Positions 33,871 through 43,725 of a DNA stretch of 64,000 bases are shown one piece after another. The stretch is from Azospirillum rugosum (lineage in GTDB: Bacteria > Pseudomonadota > Alphaproteobacteria > Azospirillales > Azospirillaceae). The stretch covers positions 1 through 64,000 of the forward strand of contig NZ_JAGINP010000015.1 of NCBI RefSeq assembly GCF_017876155.1, in the 5' to 3' direction. The first letter of the stretch is position 1; every line of letters starts with the position of its first letter. The position numbers and the translations under genes were made by a program. The notes under the pieces were generated by a model that was not told the origin of the DNA, ran no database searches, and was given only the letters and a program-made list of their open reading frames with translations.

Positions 33871-36108
33871 ATGCAGAGCACCACCTCCAACGATCCGCAA
33901 GGCGTCTCTCCGGAGGGCGCACGCACCACCAGCCTCCACGCGCTTGCCATTGTGGCGCGTCATCATGGCCTGCACCTCTCCGTTGAGCAGATGCGGCGCG
34001 ATTACGCCGTCGAGGCCGGGGAACCGAACACCCGGCTGCTGATGAAGATCGCCGAGGACAGCGGCCTGACCGTCCGGTCGTCCAAGCTGTCCTGGAAGCA
34101 TCTGTCCCGCCTTGGCAAGGCCCTGCCGCTCCTGCTCCGCCTGCGCGACGGCAGCACGATGGTGCTGGTCTCCTTCCGGAAGGACGGCGACACCCCGGCC
34201 GCGATGCTTCAGGATCCGCTGAGCCCGGACCAGGCCTGCATCGCCGTGGACGAAATCCGCCTCGCCTCCGTCTGGGACGGCGACGCGATCTTCGTGAAGC
34301 GCCGCTACCGCGTCACCGACGAGGAGCGGCCGTTCGGCTTCGCCTGGCTGATCGGCCAGATCCTGCGCGAGAAGAAGATCTTCCGCGACGTCGGCATCTC
34401 CGCCCTCGTCCTCAGCCTGTTCGCGCTGATCCCGCCGCTGGTCTTCATGGTCATCCTGGACCGCGTGCTGGTCCACCAGCGCCTGTCCACCCTCTACGTG
34501 CTGGTCGCCGGCATCGGCTTCATGCTGGTCTTCGACACCCTGTTCGGCTTCCTGCGGCGCCATCTGGTGGCGCTCGGCACGGCCAAGGTGGACGCCCGCA
34601 TCAGCACCTACATCTTCGACAAGATGATCGGGCTGCCGATCGACTTCTTCGAGCGCACGCCGACCGGCGTCATCTCCTACCGGCTGAACGAGGTCTGGCG
34701 CATCCGCGGCTTCCTGACCGGGCAGCTGTTCGGGACGCTGCTCGACAGCCTGACGCTGGTCGTGCTGATCCCGGCGATGTTCGTGCTGAGCGCGCCGCTG
34801 GCCTTCATGGTGCTGGGCGTGGCCTCGATCATGTTCCTGGTCGTGGCGATCTACATCGGGCCGCTGGCCCGGGCCTACGGCAAGGTGGTCGAGGCGGAGA
34901 CGCGCAAGGGCGCCTTCATGATCGAGGTGCTGCACGGCATGCGCACGGTCAAGTCGCTGGCCCTGGAAGGCCGCAAGCGGCTCGACTGGGACGTCCGCGT
35001 GGCCGAGGCGGTGCGCGCCAACACCGCGATGCAGTTCCTGTCCAACCAGCCGCAGACCATCCTGCAGCCGCTGGAAAAGGGCATCTACGCCGGCACCCTG
35101 GCGGTCGGCGCCTACCTCGCCATCGGCGAGGGGGCGATCGTCAACGGCGGCACGCTGGTCGCCTTCAGCATGATCGCCAGCCGCGCCACCCAGCCCTTCG
35201 TGCAGATCGCCGCCCTGCTGCAGCAGTTCCAGGAAGTCCGCGGCGCCGTCGCCCAGGTCGGCAAGGTCGTCAACCAGGAGTCCGAGCAGGGTCTGGGGCG
35301 CCAGGGCGTGCGCCCGGTGATCAAGGGCGACATCAGCTTCTCCGAGGTGCGCTTCCGCTATCCGGGCGCGCAGAACCCGGCGCTCGACAACACGACCTTC
35401 GGCATCAAGGCCGGCCAGGTCATCGGCATCATGGGGCGGTCCGGCTCGGGCAAGACGACGGTCACGCGCCTGCTGCAGGGCCTGCACCAGAACTACGACG
35501 GCCTGATCAAGATCGACGGCGTCGACCTGCGCGAGATCGACCTCAACCACCTGCGCTCGAACCTGGGCGTGGTGCTGCAGGACAACTTCCTGTTCAACGG
35601 CACGATCCGCGAGAACATCATGGCGGCCAAGCGCAGCGCCTCCCTGGAGGAGGTGATGCGGGCGGCCCGCCTCGCCGGCGCGGAGGAGTTCATCGAACGC
35701 CTGCCGCGCGGCTACGAGACGGTCATCGAGGAGGGGTCGAGCAACCTGTCGGGCGGCCAGCGGCAGCGCATCGCCATCGCCCGCGCCCTGCTCGTCGACC
35801 CCGCCGTCCTCATCCTGGACGAGGCCACCAGCGCGCTCGACCCGGACAGCGAAGCGATCATCAACAACAACCTGACGCGCATCGCCCAGGGCCGGACGAT
35901 GATCGTCATCTCCCACCGCCTCGCCTCGCTGGTGAACTGCGACCAGATCATCGTGATGGAGCGCGGCAAGCTCTACGACATGGGCAAGCACGACGAACTC
36001 CTCCAGCGTTGCGACGTCTACCGGCACCTCTGGTTCCAGCAGAACCGCCACCTTTCCCCGGGAAGCACTCATGACCGCGCTCCTCTTACGTCGGCCGCAA
36101 ACAGCTGA
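33871..36108 (+). CDS. Type I secretion ABC transporter with inactive C39-like domain
   Basis: 745 residues from the ATG at 33871 (AGAGG upstream). Residues 15-140 resemble the C39 peptidase-like domain of HlyB; the position of the catalytic Cys is not a Cys (SLHALAIVARHHG), so it should bind but not cut substrate. A six-helix membrane domain follows (VGISALVLSLFALIPPLVFM onward). The ATPase has GRSGSGKTT, NLSGGQRQRIAIARAL, LILDEATSALD and VISHRL. It exports unfolded RTX proteins in one step with the HlyD adaptor, whose gene overlaps it by 38 bases. Two RTX proteins lie downstream at 41962 and 52149 as likely clients. Confidence 0.92.
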   Translation: MQSTTSNDPQGVSPEGARTTSLHALAIVARHHGLHLSVEQMRRDYAVEAGEPNTRLLMKIAEDSGLTVRSSKLSWKHLSRLGKALPLLLRLRDGSTMVLVSFRKDGDTPAAMLQDPLSPDQACIAVDEIRLASVWDGDAIFVKRRYRVTDEERPFGFAWLIGQILREKKIFRDVGISALVLSLFALIPPLVFMVILDRVLVHQRLSTLYVLVAGIGFMLVFDTLFGFLRRHLVALGTAKVDARISTYIFDKMIGLPIDFFERTPTGVISYRLNEVWRIRGFLTGQLFGTLLDSLTLVVLIPAMFVLSAPLAFMVLGVASIMFLVVAIYIGPLARAYGKVVEAETRKGAFMIEVLHGMRTVKSLALEGRKRLDWDVRVAEAVRANTAMQFLSNQPQTILQPLEKGIYAGTLAVGAYLAIGEGAIVNGGTLVAFSMIASRATQPFVQIAALLQQFQEVRGAVAQVGKVVNQESEQGLGRQGVRPVIKGDISFSEVRFRYPGAQNPALDNTTFGIKAGQVIGIMGRSGSGKTTVTRLLQGLHQNYDGLIKIDGVDLREIDLNHLRSNLGVVLQDNFLFNGTIRENIMAAKRSASLEEVMRAARLAGAEEFIERLPRGYETVIEEGSSNLSGGQRQRIAIARALLVDPAVLILDEATSALDPDSEAIINNNLTRIAQGRTMIVISHRLASLVNCDQIIVMERGKLYDMGKHDELLQRCDVYRHLWFQQNRHLSPGSTHDRAPLTSAANS

Positions 36109-37429
36109 TCGCTTCGCCGAGCAGGCGATCAACGATTTCCAGGGCGAGACCGCGGAAATCACCGGCCGTGCGGATCCGATCGCCGCGCGGGCCATGGTGT
36201 GGGCACTCACCGGCATGCTGGTCGTGTTCATCACGATGGCCTCGGTGATGAAGCTCGACCGCGTGGTCAGCGCCCAGGGGCGCGTCGTGTCCCAGGCGCC
36301 GACCATCGTCGTCCAGCCGCTGGAAACCTCGATCATCCGCAGCCTCAACGTGCGCGTCGGCCAGACCGTGAAGCGCGGACAGGTGCTGGCGACGCTCGAC
36401 CCGACCTTCTCGTCGGCCGACGTCGCCCAGCTGGAGCGGCAGATGGCCAAGCTGTCGGCCGAGATCGCCCGGCTGAAGGCGGAAGCCAAGAACACGCCCT
36501 TCGCGGCGGGCGGGGACGATCCGGACATGGTCCTGCAGGAATCCATCTGGCGCTTCCGCCAGGCGGAGTACGCGGCCAAGCTGGTCAACTTCGACCAGCG
36601 CCTGGCCACCCTGCAGACGACGGTCAAGAACAACCAGACGGACGCCGAGCATTACCGCTCCCGCCTGAAGATCGTCGGCGAGATCGAGACGATGCGGCGG
36701 ACGCTGGAGAAGAACCAGACCGGCAGCCGCCTCAACTCGCTGATCGCCAGCGACACCCGGGTGGAGACGGAGCGCAACCTCGGCAACAGCGAGAACACCA
36801 TCCGCACCGCCACCCACGACATGGAAGCCCTGCGCGCCGAGCGCGAGGTCTACATCCAGCAGTGGCGCAGCACCCTGCTGACCGACCTGTCGACCCGCCA
36901 GGTCGACCTGGAGCGCGTCCGCGAGGAGCTGGCGAAGGCGCAGAAGCGCCGGGACCTGGTCGAACTGCGCGCGGTGGACGACGCCGTGGTGCTGGAGGTC
37001 GGGAAGTACTCCGTCGGGTCGGTGGTCGAGCAGGCCCAGCCGGTCTACACTCTGGTGCCGCTGAACGCGAAGCTGGAAGTGGAAGCGGAGATCGCCGGCA
37101 TCGACCAGGGCTTCGTCAAGCCGGGCGACCCGGTGCAGGTCAAGCTCGACGCCTACCGCTACGTCGAGCACGGGATGGCCAAGGGCGTGGTCAAGACGAT
37201 CAGCGAGGACTCCTTCACCAAGCGTGAGGACCAGACCCAGATGGCGCGCCCTTTCTTCCGCGCCCGCATCGAACTGACCGACGTGACGCTGCGTGACGTG
37301 CCGGCCGATTTCCGGCTGGTCCCCGGCATGCCGCTGACGGCCGACATCGTGGTCGGCGCACGGACCATCATGGCCTATCTTGTCGAAGGAGCCCTGAAGA
37401 ACGGTTCCGAAGGCATGCGCGAGCCGTAA
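36071..37429 (+). CDS. HlyD-family type I secretion adaptor
   Basis: 452 residues. One N-terminal membrane helix (AMVWALTGMLVVFITMASVM) is followed by a lipoyl half-motif (QGRVVSQAPTIVVQPLETSI), a long alpha-helical hairpin region near 120-310, and the second half-motif with EVEAEIAGIDQGFVKPGDPV. It bridges the inner-membrane ABC protein to an outer-membrane TolC-like channel. Its start lies 38 bases inside the preceding gene in another frame, which ensures co-translation. No TolC gene is in the window. Confidence 0.93.
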   Translation: MTALLLRRPQTADRFAEQAINDFQGETAEITGRADPIAARAMVWALTGMLVVFITMASVMKLDRVVSAQGRVVSQAPTIVVQPLETSIIRSLNVRVGQTVKRGQVLATLDPTFSSADVAQLERQMAKLSAEIARLKAEAKNTPFAAGGDDPDMVLQESIWRFRQAEYAAKLVNFDQRLATLQTTVKNNQTDAEHYRSRLKIVGEIETMRRTLEKNQTGSRLNSLIASDTRVETERNLGNSENTIRTATHDMEALRAEREVYIQQWRSTLLTDLSTRQVDLERVREELAKAQKRRDLVELRAVDDAVVLEVGKYSVGSVVEQAQPVYTLVPLNAKLEVEAEIAGIDQGFVKPGDPVQVKLDAYRYVEHGMAKGVVKTISEDSFTKREDQTQMARPFFRARIELTDVTLRDVPADFRLVPGMPLTADIVVGARTIMAYLVEGALKNGSEGMREP

Positions 37430-37542
37430 GGGCGAGGGCTGGCGAACCGCCGGCACCGGATCGCCGCAGGGCGGTCCGGCGCGGCCGTCGGCAGCCCCGG
37501 CGGCCAGGGATCGGTACGGTTAAGGAAAGGGTGTTGAGGCCG

Positions 37543-39240
37543 ATGCGCAAGCTCATCAAGGCAGCCGGGCGGCTGTTCGGCGCCGCTTCGCCGGACGACG
37601 AATACGCCAGGGGCCTGAAGGCGCACGAGCGGGAGGACTACAAGGCGGCCCTGCAGGCCTGGCTTCCGGCCGCCCGGGCCGGGCACGCCGGCGCGCAGTA
37701 CCAGATCGGCCGCCTCTACGACCTGGGCAAGGGCGTGGTGCGCAACGCGGTCGACGCGGTCGGCTGGTACCGCCAAGCGGCCGACAACGGCCATGGCGAC
37801 GCGCAGGCGCGGCTGGCCGAGATCTACTATTACGGCTGCGACGCGCCGAAGGGCATCGCCCCGACCGACGAGGCCCTGTCGGTCCTCTTCCCCAACGGCC
37901 TGAAGATCGAGCAGGACTACACGGAAGCGCTGCGCTGGGCGCGCGCCGCCGCCGAACAGGGCGTGGTCGGCGCGCAGGCCATGCTCGGCTACATGCACGC
38001 GTCCGGCTTCGGGATCGCCCCCGATTACGCCGAGGCGGAGCGCTGGTACCGCGTCGCCGCCGAACAGGGCAACGCGGCGGCCCAGCTCGGGCTCGGGACG
38101 CTGCTCGCCGGCGGCTACGGCGGCGGGTCCGACCCCGCGGCCGCGCACCAGTGGTTCCGCAAGGCCGCCGACCAGAAGAACGTGATGGCCTGGTATTACC
38201 TCGGCACCCAGTACGCCTCCGGCATGGGGGTGGAGCCGGATCCCGCCGAGGCCGTCGCCTGCTTCCGCCGCGCCGCCGAGGCCGGCGCCGCCGCCGCCCA
38301 GCGGGCGCTCGGCCTGATGTACGCGCGCGGGGTCGGCGTGGCGGCCGACCCGCACACCGCCGAAACCTGGCTGCGCAAGGCGGCGGTCCAGGGCGACACC
38401 GAGGCGATGATGCAGCTCGGCCACCTGAACAGCCGGGGCGCGGGGATGCAGCCCAACCTGTTCGACGCCGCGGTCTGGTACCGGTCGGCGGCCGAGATGG
38501 GCCACCGCGAGGCCCAGAAGATCATCGCGCAGATGTATTTCGCCGGATCCGGCGTGCCGCGCGACGAGATGGAGGCGGTCCGCTGGCTGGAGCGCGCCGC
38601 CGGCCAGGGCGACCCGCAGGCCCAGCTGCGCATCGGCGCGCTGTACGCCGAGGGGCGCGGGGTGGCCCGCGACTACGACCGGGCGCTCGACTGGTTCCGC
38701 CGCGCCGCCGAGCAGGGCAACAGCGACGCGGTCTACAACATCGGCACGCTGCACAGCCTCGGCCTCGGCGTGCCGCGCGACCCGGCGAGCGCCCTGAGTT
38801 GGTACGAGCGGGCGGCCGAACAGGGCAGCGTGCTCGCCCAGTTCCGGCTCGGCACCATGCTCGCCGCCGGCGATGGCGTGCCGCAGGACTACGCCCGCGC
38901 CGCCTTCTGGTCGCAGAAGGCCGCCGAGCAGGGCCATGTCGGCGCCATGATCAACCTGGGGCGCTTCTGCATGCAGGGGCTGGGGGTGGAGCGCAACACC
39001 GGGGAGGCGCTCCGCTGGCTGACCGCCGCGGCGGAGCAGAAGGAGCCGTCGGCCATGACGGCGCTCGGCGAGCTGCACGGCCATTGGAGCGACCAGAAGG
39101 ACTTCGCCCGCGCCCGCAACTGGCTGGAGCGCGCGGCCGCCCTCGGCGAGGAGCGGGCCAAGATGCTGCTGCAGCGCATCCCCGCGGAGCCGCGGGACGA
39201 TGAAGCCCCCAACCAGCTCCGCGCGGCCGGCGAGGGCTGA
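37543..39240 (+). CDS. Sel1-repeat protein
   Basis: 565 residues made almost wholly of about thirteen Sel1-like (TPR-related) 36-residue repeats. Examples are DYTEALRWARAAAEQGVVGA, ALDWFRRAAEQGNSDAVYNI and AVRWLERAAGQGDPQAQLRI. No signal peptide is evident, but the N-terminus is basic (MRKLIKAAGRLFG). Such proteins scaffold protein complexes in regulation of exopolysaccharide and secretion. Its position after the secretion genes (113-base gap, AAGGAAAGG upstream) suggests a linked role. A GTG at 37531 is an alternative start. Confidence 0.85.
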   Translation: MRKLIKAAGRLFGAASPDDEYARGLKAHEREDYKAALQAWLPAARAGHAGAQYQIGRLYDLGKGVVRNAVDAVGWYRQAADNGHGDAQARLAEIYYYGCDAPKGIAPTDEALSVLFPNGLKIEQDYTEALRWARAAAEQGVVGAQAMLGYMHASGFGIAPDYAEAERWYRVAAEQGNAAAQLGLGTLLAGGYGGGSDPAAAHQWFRKAADQKNVMAWYYLGTQYASGMGVEPDPAEAVACFRRAAEAGAAAAQRALGLMYARGVGVAADPHTAETWLRKAAVQGDTEAMMQLGHLNSRGAGMQPNLFDAAVWYRSAAEMGHREAQKIIAQMYFAGSGVPRDEMEAVRWLERAAGQGDPQAQLRIGALYAEGRGVARDYDRALDWFRRAAEQGNSDAVYNIGTLHSLGLGVPRDPASALSWYERAAEQGSVLAQFRLGTMLAAGDGVPQDYARAAFWSQKAAEQGHVGAMINLGRFCMQGLGVERNTGEALRWLTAAAEQKEPSAMTALGELHGHWSDQKDFARARNWLERAAALGEERAKMLLQRIPAEPRDDEAPNQLRAAGEG

Positions 39241-39283
39241 TCCGGCCACCGCCGATCGGGCCGCCAAGTCAAACCACCTCAGG

Positions 39284-40171
39284 TCAAACCACCAGGGTGA
39301 CGACGCCGGTCCCCTCGGGCCGGCCCCTTGCGGGCAGGCCGAGGGCCATGCGGCGGTGGATCTCCCCCGTCTCGGGCAGCGCGACCGGCCCCAGGTCGGC
39401 GTAGCCCAACGCGCGGTAGAGCGCGAGGGCGCCGGCGTTGTGCGGCAGGACCGCCAGCTCCAGCCGTGCGCAGCGGCCGGCGGCCCAGCGGTGCGCGGCC
39501 AGCATGAGCGACCGGCCCAGCCCGAAGCCGCGGACGTCCGGATGCAGCTCGATGCCGAGGGCAAGGGCTCCCGAACCGGGCGGCGCCGGCCAGTCCGGGC
39601 CGATCCGGCAATGCCCGACGATGCGGTCCCCCCGTTCCGCGACCAGCCAGCAACGGTCGTCCCCGGCCAGCTCCCCGGGCAGCCCCCCGGCCACCCAGGC
39701 GCGGACGTCCGCCGCCTCGGGGACGGCGGTGGCGGGGATGCCGCCGTTCAGGCGCGCCATGTCGGCCAGGAACGCGCGCAGCCGCGCCAGATCCGCGTCC
39801 GTCGGGCGGAGCGCCCGCAGGGTGACGAGGCCGAGCGCGGCGATGGCCAGCCGCGGGGCGCCGCGCAGCCGGGCCTCGGGAAAGTCCGGCAGGCGCACGT
39901 CCACGGCATGCTCCCGCCCGGCCAGGGCGTCGGGCACCGGCACGACGAAGCCGCAGCGCCCATCCCCCTTGCCGGCGGCTTCCAGGTCGGGGCGGTGCCG
40001 GTCGGCCGGCGCCTCGATCCGCGTCTCGACCCGCATGGCCTCCCGCATCGAGGAACCGCCGAACAGGATCTCCACGCGCAGCCGCCGGCCCGGATCGGAC
40101 GGCAGCCAGGCCCAGCCGGCCACCACGGGGCCGACCGCGTCGAGGAAGCCTTCCGGGACGGCCGGCGTCAT
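39284..40171 (-). CDS. GNAT acetyltransferase with N-terminal GW module
   Basis: 295 residues. Residues 5-110 are one beta module of the type repeated in the giant glycosyltransferase (EGFLDAVGPVVAGWAWLPSD, and CGFVVPVPDAL). Residues 115-285 form a GNAT fold: LRALRPTDADLARLRAFL, IVGHCRIGPDW, and the acetyl-CoA loop VRGFGLGRSLMLAAHRWAAG, then NAGALALYRALGYADLG. The start overlaps the stop of the upstream glycosyltransferase by four bases. It probably acetylates a sugar or amino group in the same pathway. The module may target it to a shared partner; this is inferred. Confidence 0.8.
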   Translation of the reverse strand: MTPAVPEGFLDAVGPVVAGWAWLPSDPGRRLRVEILFGGSSMREAMRVETRIEAPADRHRPDLEAAGKGDGRCGFVVPVPDALAGREHAVDVRLPDFPEARLRGAPRLAIAALGLVTLRALRPTDADLARLRAFLADMARLNGGIPATAVPEAADVRAWVAGGLPGELAGDDRCWLVAERGDRIVGHCRIGPDWPAPPGSGALALGIELHPDVRGFGLGRSLMLAAHRWAAGRCARLELAVLPHNAGALALYRALGYADLGPVALPETGEIHRRMALGLPARGRPEGTGVVTLVV

Positions 40172-41847
40172 GCCTCCCGCGCGACGAGCGGCTCGACCGT
40201 GCGCAGCAGGCCGAACTTCATCAGGTGGACAAGGCTGCGCAGCAGCAGGAGCTGGCGCTCCGGCGGCACCAGGGCGGCGAGGTCGTCCACCGTCCGGCCC
40301 GGCGGGTCCAGGGCGTCCAGTGCCAGGACGAGGTCGGCCGCCGGGGACAGGATGCCGCGCGCCGGGGAGTTCAGCGGGTCGGCCTGCAGCGCCGCCAGGG
40401 CGTTGCCGACGGCCGTCCGCGTGGCGCCGTCGGCGCGCACCAGCCGCAGCCCCGGCTCCAGCACGCGCGTCGGGTAGGCCTGGAACATCCGCAGCGGATC
40501 GGGGCGCAGCGGGTTGCCGTCCTTCCCCGGGGCGCAGGGCGCGCGCTCCGGCGCGTGGCGGCGGATGTCGGCCAGCTGGCGCCAGATCTCCAGATACTGC
40601 GGGATGATCGCCCGCCAGTCGAACAGGGCGGCGGCGCGGGCGCGGCCCGCCTCGCCCATCCGGCGGCGCAGGCCCTCGTCCGCGGCCAGCCGCGCGTAGG
40701 CCTCGGCCGCCGCCTGCACGTCCACCGCGGTGATCTGCGAGGTGCGGCCGATGTAGTGGTCGTAGCTGTCCAGCCCGGCGGCGTAGCGGTCGGCGAGGTC
40801 GGCGCCGGCGCCCGGCGGCGGCAGGACGGTCGGCACGCGGAAGCCGTCCACGCCGTGGCGCACCGTCTCGCGGTAGCCGTTCCAGTCCGTGACGACGCAG
40901 GGCAGGCCGGCGGCCATCGCCTCCACCGGGGTGATGCCGAAGGTTTCCTGCACGTTGTCCACCAGCGAGGTGAACAGGTCGGCCGCCGCCCAGACGCGGC
41001 TCCGCACCTCGGGCTTGCGGCCGTCCAGGAAGATCGCGTTGACGCTGGGGCAGTAGCGCCGGGCTCCTTCGGTGAAGGCGGCGGCGATGGCGTCGTTGCC
41101 GAACCAGCCGGCCTGGATCAGGTGGATCCGCTTGCCGGTCAGGCGGGCGGCCTGCTCCAGCGCCAGGTACATGGGAAGCGGGTGCGCCTTGGCGTGGAAG
41201 CTGAGGCGGCCCATGAACAGCACCGCCACCTCGCCCTCGCCGATGCCGAGCGCCGCGCGCTCCGCCGCGCGCACCGACGGGTCGAAGCGGAAGGCATCCG
41301 TGTCCACGCCCAGCGGCACCACCGGCAGGTTCGGCATCGGCACCTCGGCCGCCCCCAGCCGGTCGCGCAGATACTCCGCGTAGGGGCGCAGGACGGCCTC
41401 AACCGAGGAACGCGCCGCCTGGGAGGTGCAGATCACCGCGTCCCAGGGCTGGAGCGGCGCGGTCGCCAGGGCGCCCAGGTTGTCCGGGGATTCCGACGTG
41501 GTGTGGGTGACGCCGCACAGGCTGTAGCCGCGCTGGTCGCGGGAACGCCGGCGCCAGGCGAAATGGTCGATGCTCGGCCCCGGCACGAACAGGCAGCCGA
41601 CGGCGGCCAGCTTCGACGGTTCGGACGTCGGGTAGAGCGCCACGCGCCGCCCCGGCGCGTGTCGGGCGGCGAGGTCCACGAACAGCGGCGCCAGGTCCGG
41701 ATGGTCGACGTGGCAGGCGAAGCTGTCCAGGTTCGAATGCCGGAAGAAGCCGATGAGGAAGGATTCGCCCGCCACATGGCGGCCCTTCAGGTCGGTCCGC
41801 GCGGTCTCATAGCCTTCGGGGTGGAAATAAATGGCGGCGTTGGACAC
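40168..41847 (-). CDS. GT4-family glycosyltransferase
   Basis: 559 residues from a GTG at 41847, with AGGAC upstream. A longer in-frame start would add a low-complexity N-terminus (MPRAGGPATLRPAF). The N-terminal half has SNAAIYFHPEGYETARTDLK, the Rossmann fold, and TSQAARSSVEAVL. The nucleotide-sugar half has VAVLFMGRLSFHAKAHPL, ETFGITPVEAMAAGLPCVVT (the ExxxxxxxE motif) and DWNGYRETVRHGVDGF. A C-terminal extension of about 120 residues is specific to this protein. It is coupled to the downstream GNAT gene by an ATGA overlap. Confidence 0.85.
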   Translation of the reverse strand: MSNAAIYFHPEGYETARTDLKGRHVAGESFLIGFFRHSNLDSFACHVDHPDLAPLFVDLAARHAPGRRVALYPTSEPSKLAAVGCLFVPGPSIDHFAWRRRSRDQRGYSLCGVTHTTSESPDNLGALATAPLQPWDAVICTSQAARSSVEAVLRPYAEYLRDRLGAAEVPMPNLPVVPLGVDTDAFRFDPSVRAAERAALGIGEGEVAVLFMGRLSFHAKAHPLPMYLALEQAARLTGKRIHLIQAGWFGNDAIAAAFTEGARRYCPSVNAIFLDGRKPEVRSRVWAAADLFTSLVDNVQETFGITPVEAMAAGLPCVVTDWNGYRETVRHGVDGFRVPTVLPPPGAGADLADRYAAGLDSYDHYIGRTSQITAVDVQAAAEAYARLAADEGLRRRMGEAGRARAAALFDWRAIIPQYLEIWRQLADIRRHAPERAPCAPGKDGNPLRPDPLRMFQAYPTRVLEPGLRLVRADGATRTAVGNALAALQADPLNSPARGILSPAADLVLALDALDPPGRTVDDLAALVPPERQLLLLRSLVHLMKFGLLRTVEPLVAREA

Positions 41848-41961
41848 GGGCGGCGGACGTCCTGGGCGTTGTAATAGGGCGGGGCAACGGGGCGGGAATG
41901 CCGGCCGGAGAGTAGCGGGGCCGCCCGCCCTCGGCAACGCGCCTGAACGCCGCGCCGTTGG

Positions 41962-43725
41962 TTATCCCTGCAGCCAGAGCCCCAGGTAGCCGTTGCCCTG
42001 CACGGTGCCCGGCAGCGCCGCGACCGCGCCGACCGCCTTGCCGGCCAGCGTCAGGCTGGCGTCGATGCGCCCGTCGCCGTCGATGTCGATCTGGGCGGTG
42101 GCCCCCTGGTAGCCGGCGGCCCCGTTCATCTCCGCCCAGGACAGGGTCGACCGGTCGTCCTGCCAGCCCCAGACCGTCACCGTCTCGCCCGCCTCCAGGT
42201 CGGTCACGGTGGACCAGACCGGCTGTCCCGTGCGGCCGTCGACGAAGAAGGTGTCCTTGCCCGCCCCGCCGGTGAGGAAGTTGGAGCCCGTGCCGCCGTC
42301 CAGCACGTCGTCGCCGGCCCCGCCGTCGATGGCGTCGTCGCCGCCCAGGCCGTTGATGAAGTCGTTGCCGGCGCTGCCGGCGATCACCTCGCCGGCGCCG
42401 CTGCCGATCCATTGCCATTGCAGCGACGACAGGGGGCCGGAATAGGAGGAGGCCTCCTGCAGGATGCCCTTGCCGGTCGCGCCGTCGGCCACCGCGTAGA
42501 AGGTGGTGGGCACGGTCCCGGCCTGGGCGTTGGGGTCGAGGGCCAGGGTCATGTCGCCGAAGGACAGCCGCTCGATGCTGCGCAGGGTGACCGTGCCGCT
42601 TGAGCTGGCCACCACCACCTCGCCGGCGCCGTTGTGCATGATGCTGTAGGCCCCGGGCGGTTTTTCGAACAGGGCCGTGTCGATCCCGTCGCCGCCGTCC
42701 AGCGTGTCGTTGCCACCGCCGCCGGTCAGCGTGTCGTTGCCGGCGCCGCCGGCCAGGAGGTTGTCGCGCTCGCTGCCGATCAGCAGGTCGTCGCCCGACC
42801 CGCCGACCGCGTTCTCGATCCAGCAGTCGTAGGCGATGCCGAGGGTCCGCGGCTCCAACAGGAATCCCGACGACCAGGCGGGGCCTAAGTCGCTGTAATG
42901 GCCGGGGCGCAGGTCGATCCTGGCGGCGGCCGTCTGGTTGGCCCAGCTGATGGTGTCGTTGCCGCCGCCGTCCCAGATGGTTTCGAAGATCGCCTGGCCC
43001 GGCGCCCAGGAATAGACGGTGTCGCCGGCGTTGGTGGCCATGTTGGCGCCGTACAGGTACTGCATCGCCTGGATGTCGTCGATCATCGGCGTGGTGGCGA
43101 AGCGGTCCTGCCAATAGCCCGTCGTCGGCGAGGCCCCGGCGAAGGACTTGTAGCTCATCACGCTGTAGAGCTGGCTGTCGATGGCCGTGGGTGCGGCGGG
43201 AAAGGCGGCCCCGCCCTCCTCGTGCGTGTGCTTCAGGCCGAGCGCGTGCCCGACCTCGTGCAGGGCGGTGAGGTAGGCGTAGGTTCCGCCGCTCCAGGAC
43301 AGGGACGGGTCGGCGAAGCTGGTGCCGAACCAGACGTCCCCCCCTTCGGGCAGGTCGGCCCCCGCCATGATCGTGTAGGCGACCCCCGGCGACGCGCTGC
43401 CGCCGATGCGCAGGTCGCCGCAGGAGGTGGCGGTGTCGGCGACCTCGGTGCAGCTGATGTTCGCCACCGCGCTCCAAGTGCCGATCGCTTGGCGGATCGC
43501 CGCCTGGGCCGTGCCGGACAAGGTCCAGACGCTGCTGGGATCCGGCGTGGCGTAGCCGTCGCGGTAGGCGGACAGCCCGGCCACGCCGAAGGAATAGGTC
43601 AGGGAAACGCCTGTGCCGGGGGTGCCGTCCGTCCCCCATTTGTAGCCCGACAACAAGGAATCGATGGTGATGTTGCCGCTCGCGGTAACCCCAGATACGG
43701 GATACGTGTAATCAATTGCGCTCAT
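41962..43725 (-). CDS. Serralysin-like RTX metalloprotease (peptidase M10)
   Basis: 587 residues. The catalytic zinc motif HEVGHALGLKH at 156-166 and the Met-turn SVMSY (188-192) are typical of serralysins. RTX nonapeptides lie in two blocks near 305-350 (GAGNDTLTGGGGNDTLDGGD) and 455-500 (GLGGDDAIDGGAGDDVLDGG). There is no N-terminal signal peptide, as expected for type I secretion with a C-terminal signal. The likely exporter is encoded at 33871-37429. A GTG three bases earlier is an alternative start. A 10-base-pair hairpin lies just upstream. Confidence 0.9.
   Translation of the reverse strand: MSAIDYTYPVSGVTASGNITIDSLLSGYKWGTDGTPGTGVSLTYSFGVAGLSAYRDGYATPDPSSVWTLSGTAQAAIRQAIGTWSAVANISCTEVADTATSCGDLRIGGSASPGVAYTIMAGADLPEGGDVWFGTSFADPSLSWSGGTYAYLTALHEVGHALGLKHTHEEGGAAFPAAPTAIDSQLYSVMSYKSFAGASPTTGYWQDRFATTPMIDDIQAMQYLYGANMATNAGDTVYSWAPGQAIFETIWDGGGNDTISWANQTAAARIDLRPGHYSDLGPAWSSGFLLEPRTLGIAYDCWIENAVGGSGDDLLIGSERDNLLAGGAGNDTLTGGGGNDTLDGGDGIDTALFEKPPGAYSIMHNGAGEVVVASSSGTVTLRSIERLSFGDMTLALDPNAQAGTVPTTFYAVADGATGKGILQEASSYSGPLSSLQWQWIGSGAGEVIAGSAGNDFINGLGGDDAIDGGAGDDVLDGGTGSNFLTGGAGKDTFFVDGRTGQPVWSTVTDLEAGETVTVWGWQDDRSTLSWAEMNGAAGYQGATAQIDIDGDGRIDASLTLAGKAVGAVAALPGTVQGNGYLGLWLQG

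Noticed and set aside
39265..39290. Duplicated GTCAAACCACC at the end of the acetyltransferase gene
   Set aside because: It only repeats the last codons and stop of that gene by a short tandem duplication and has no evident function.
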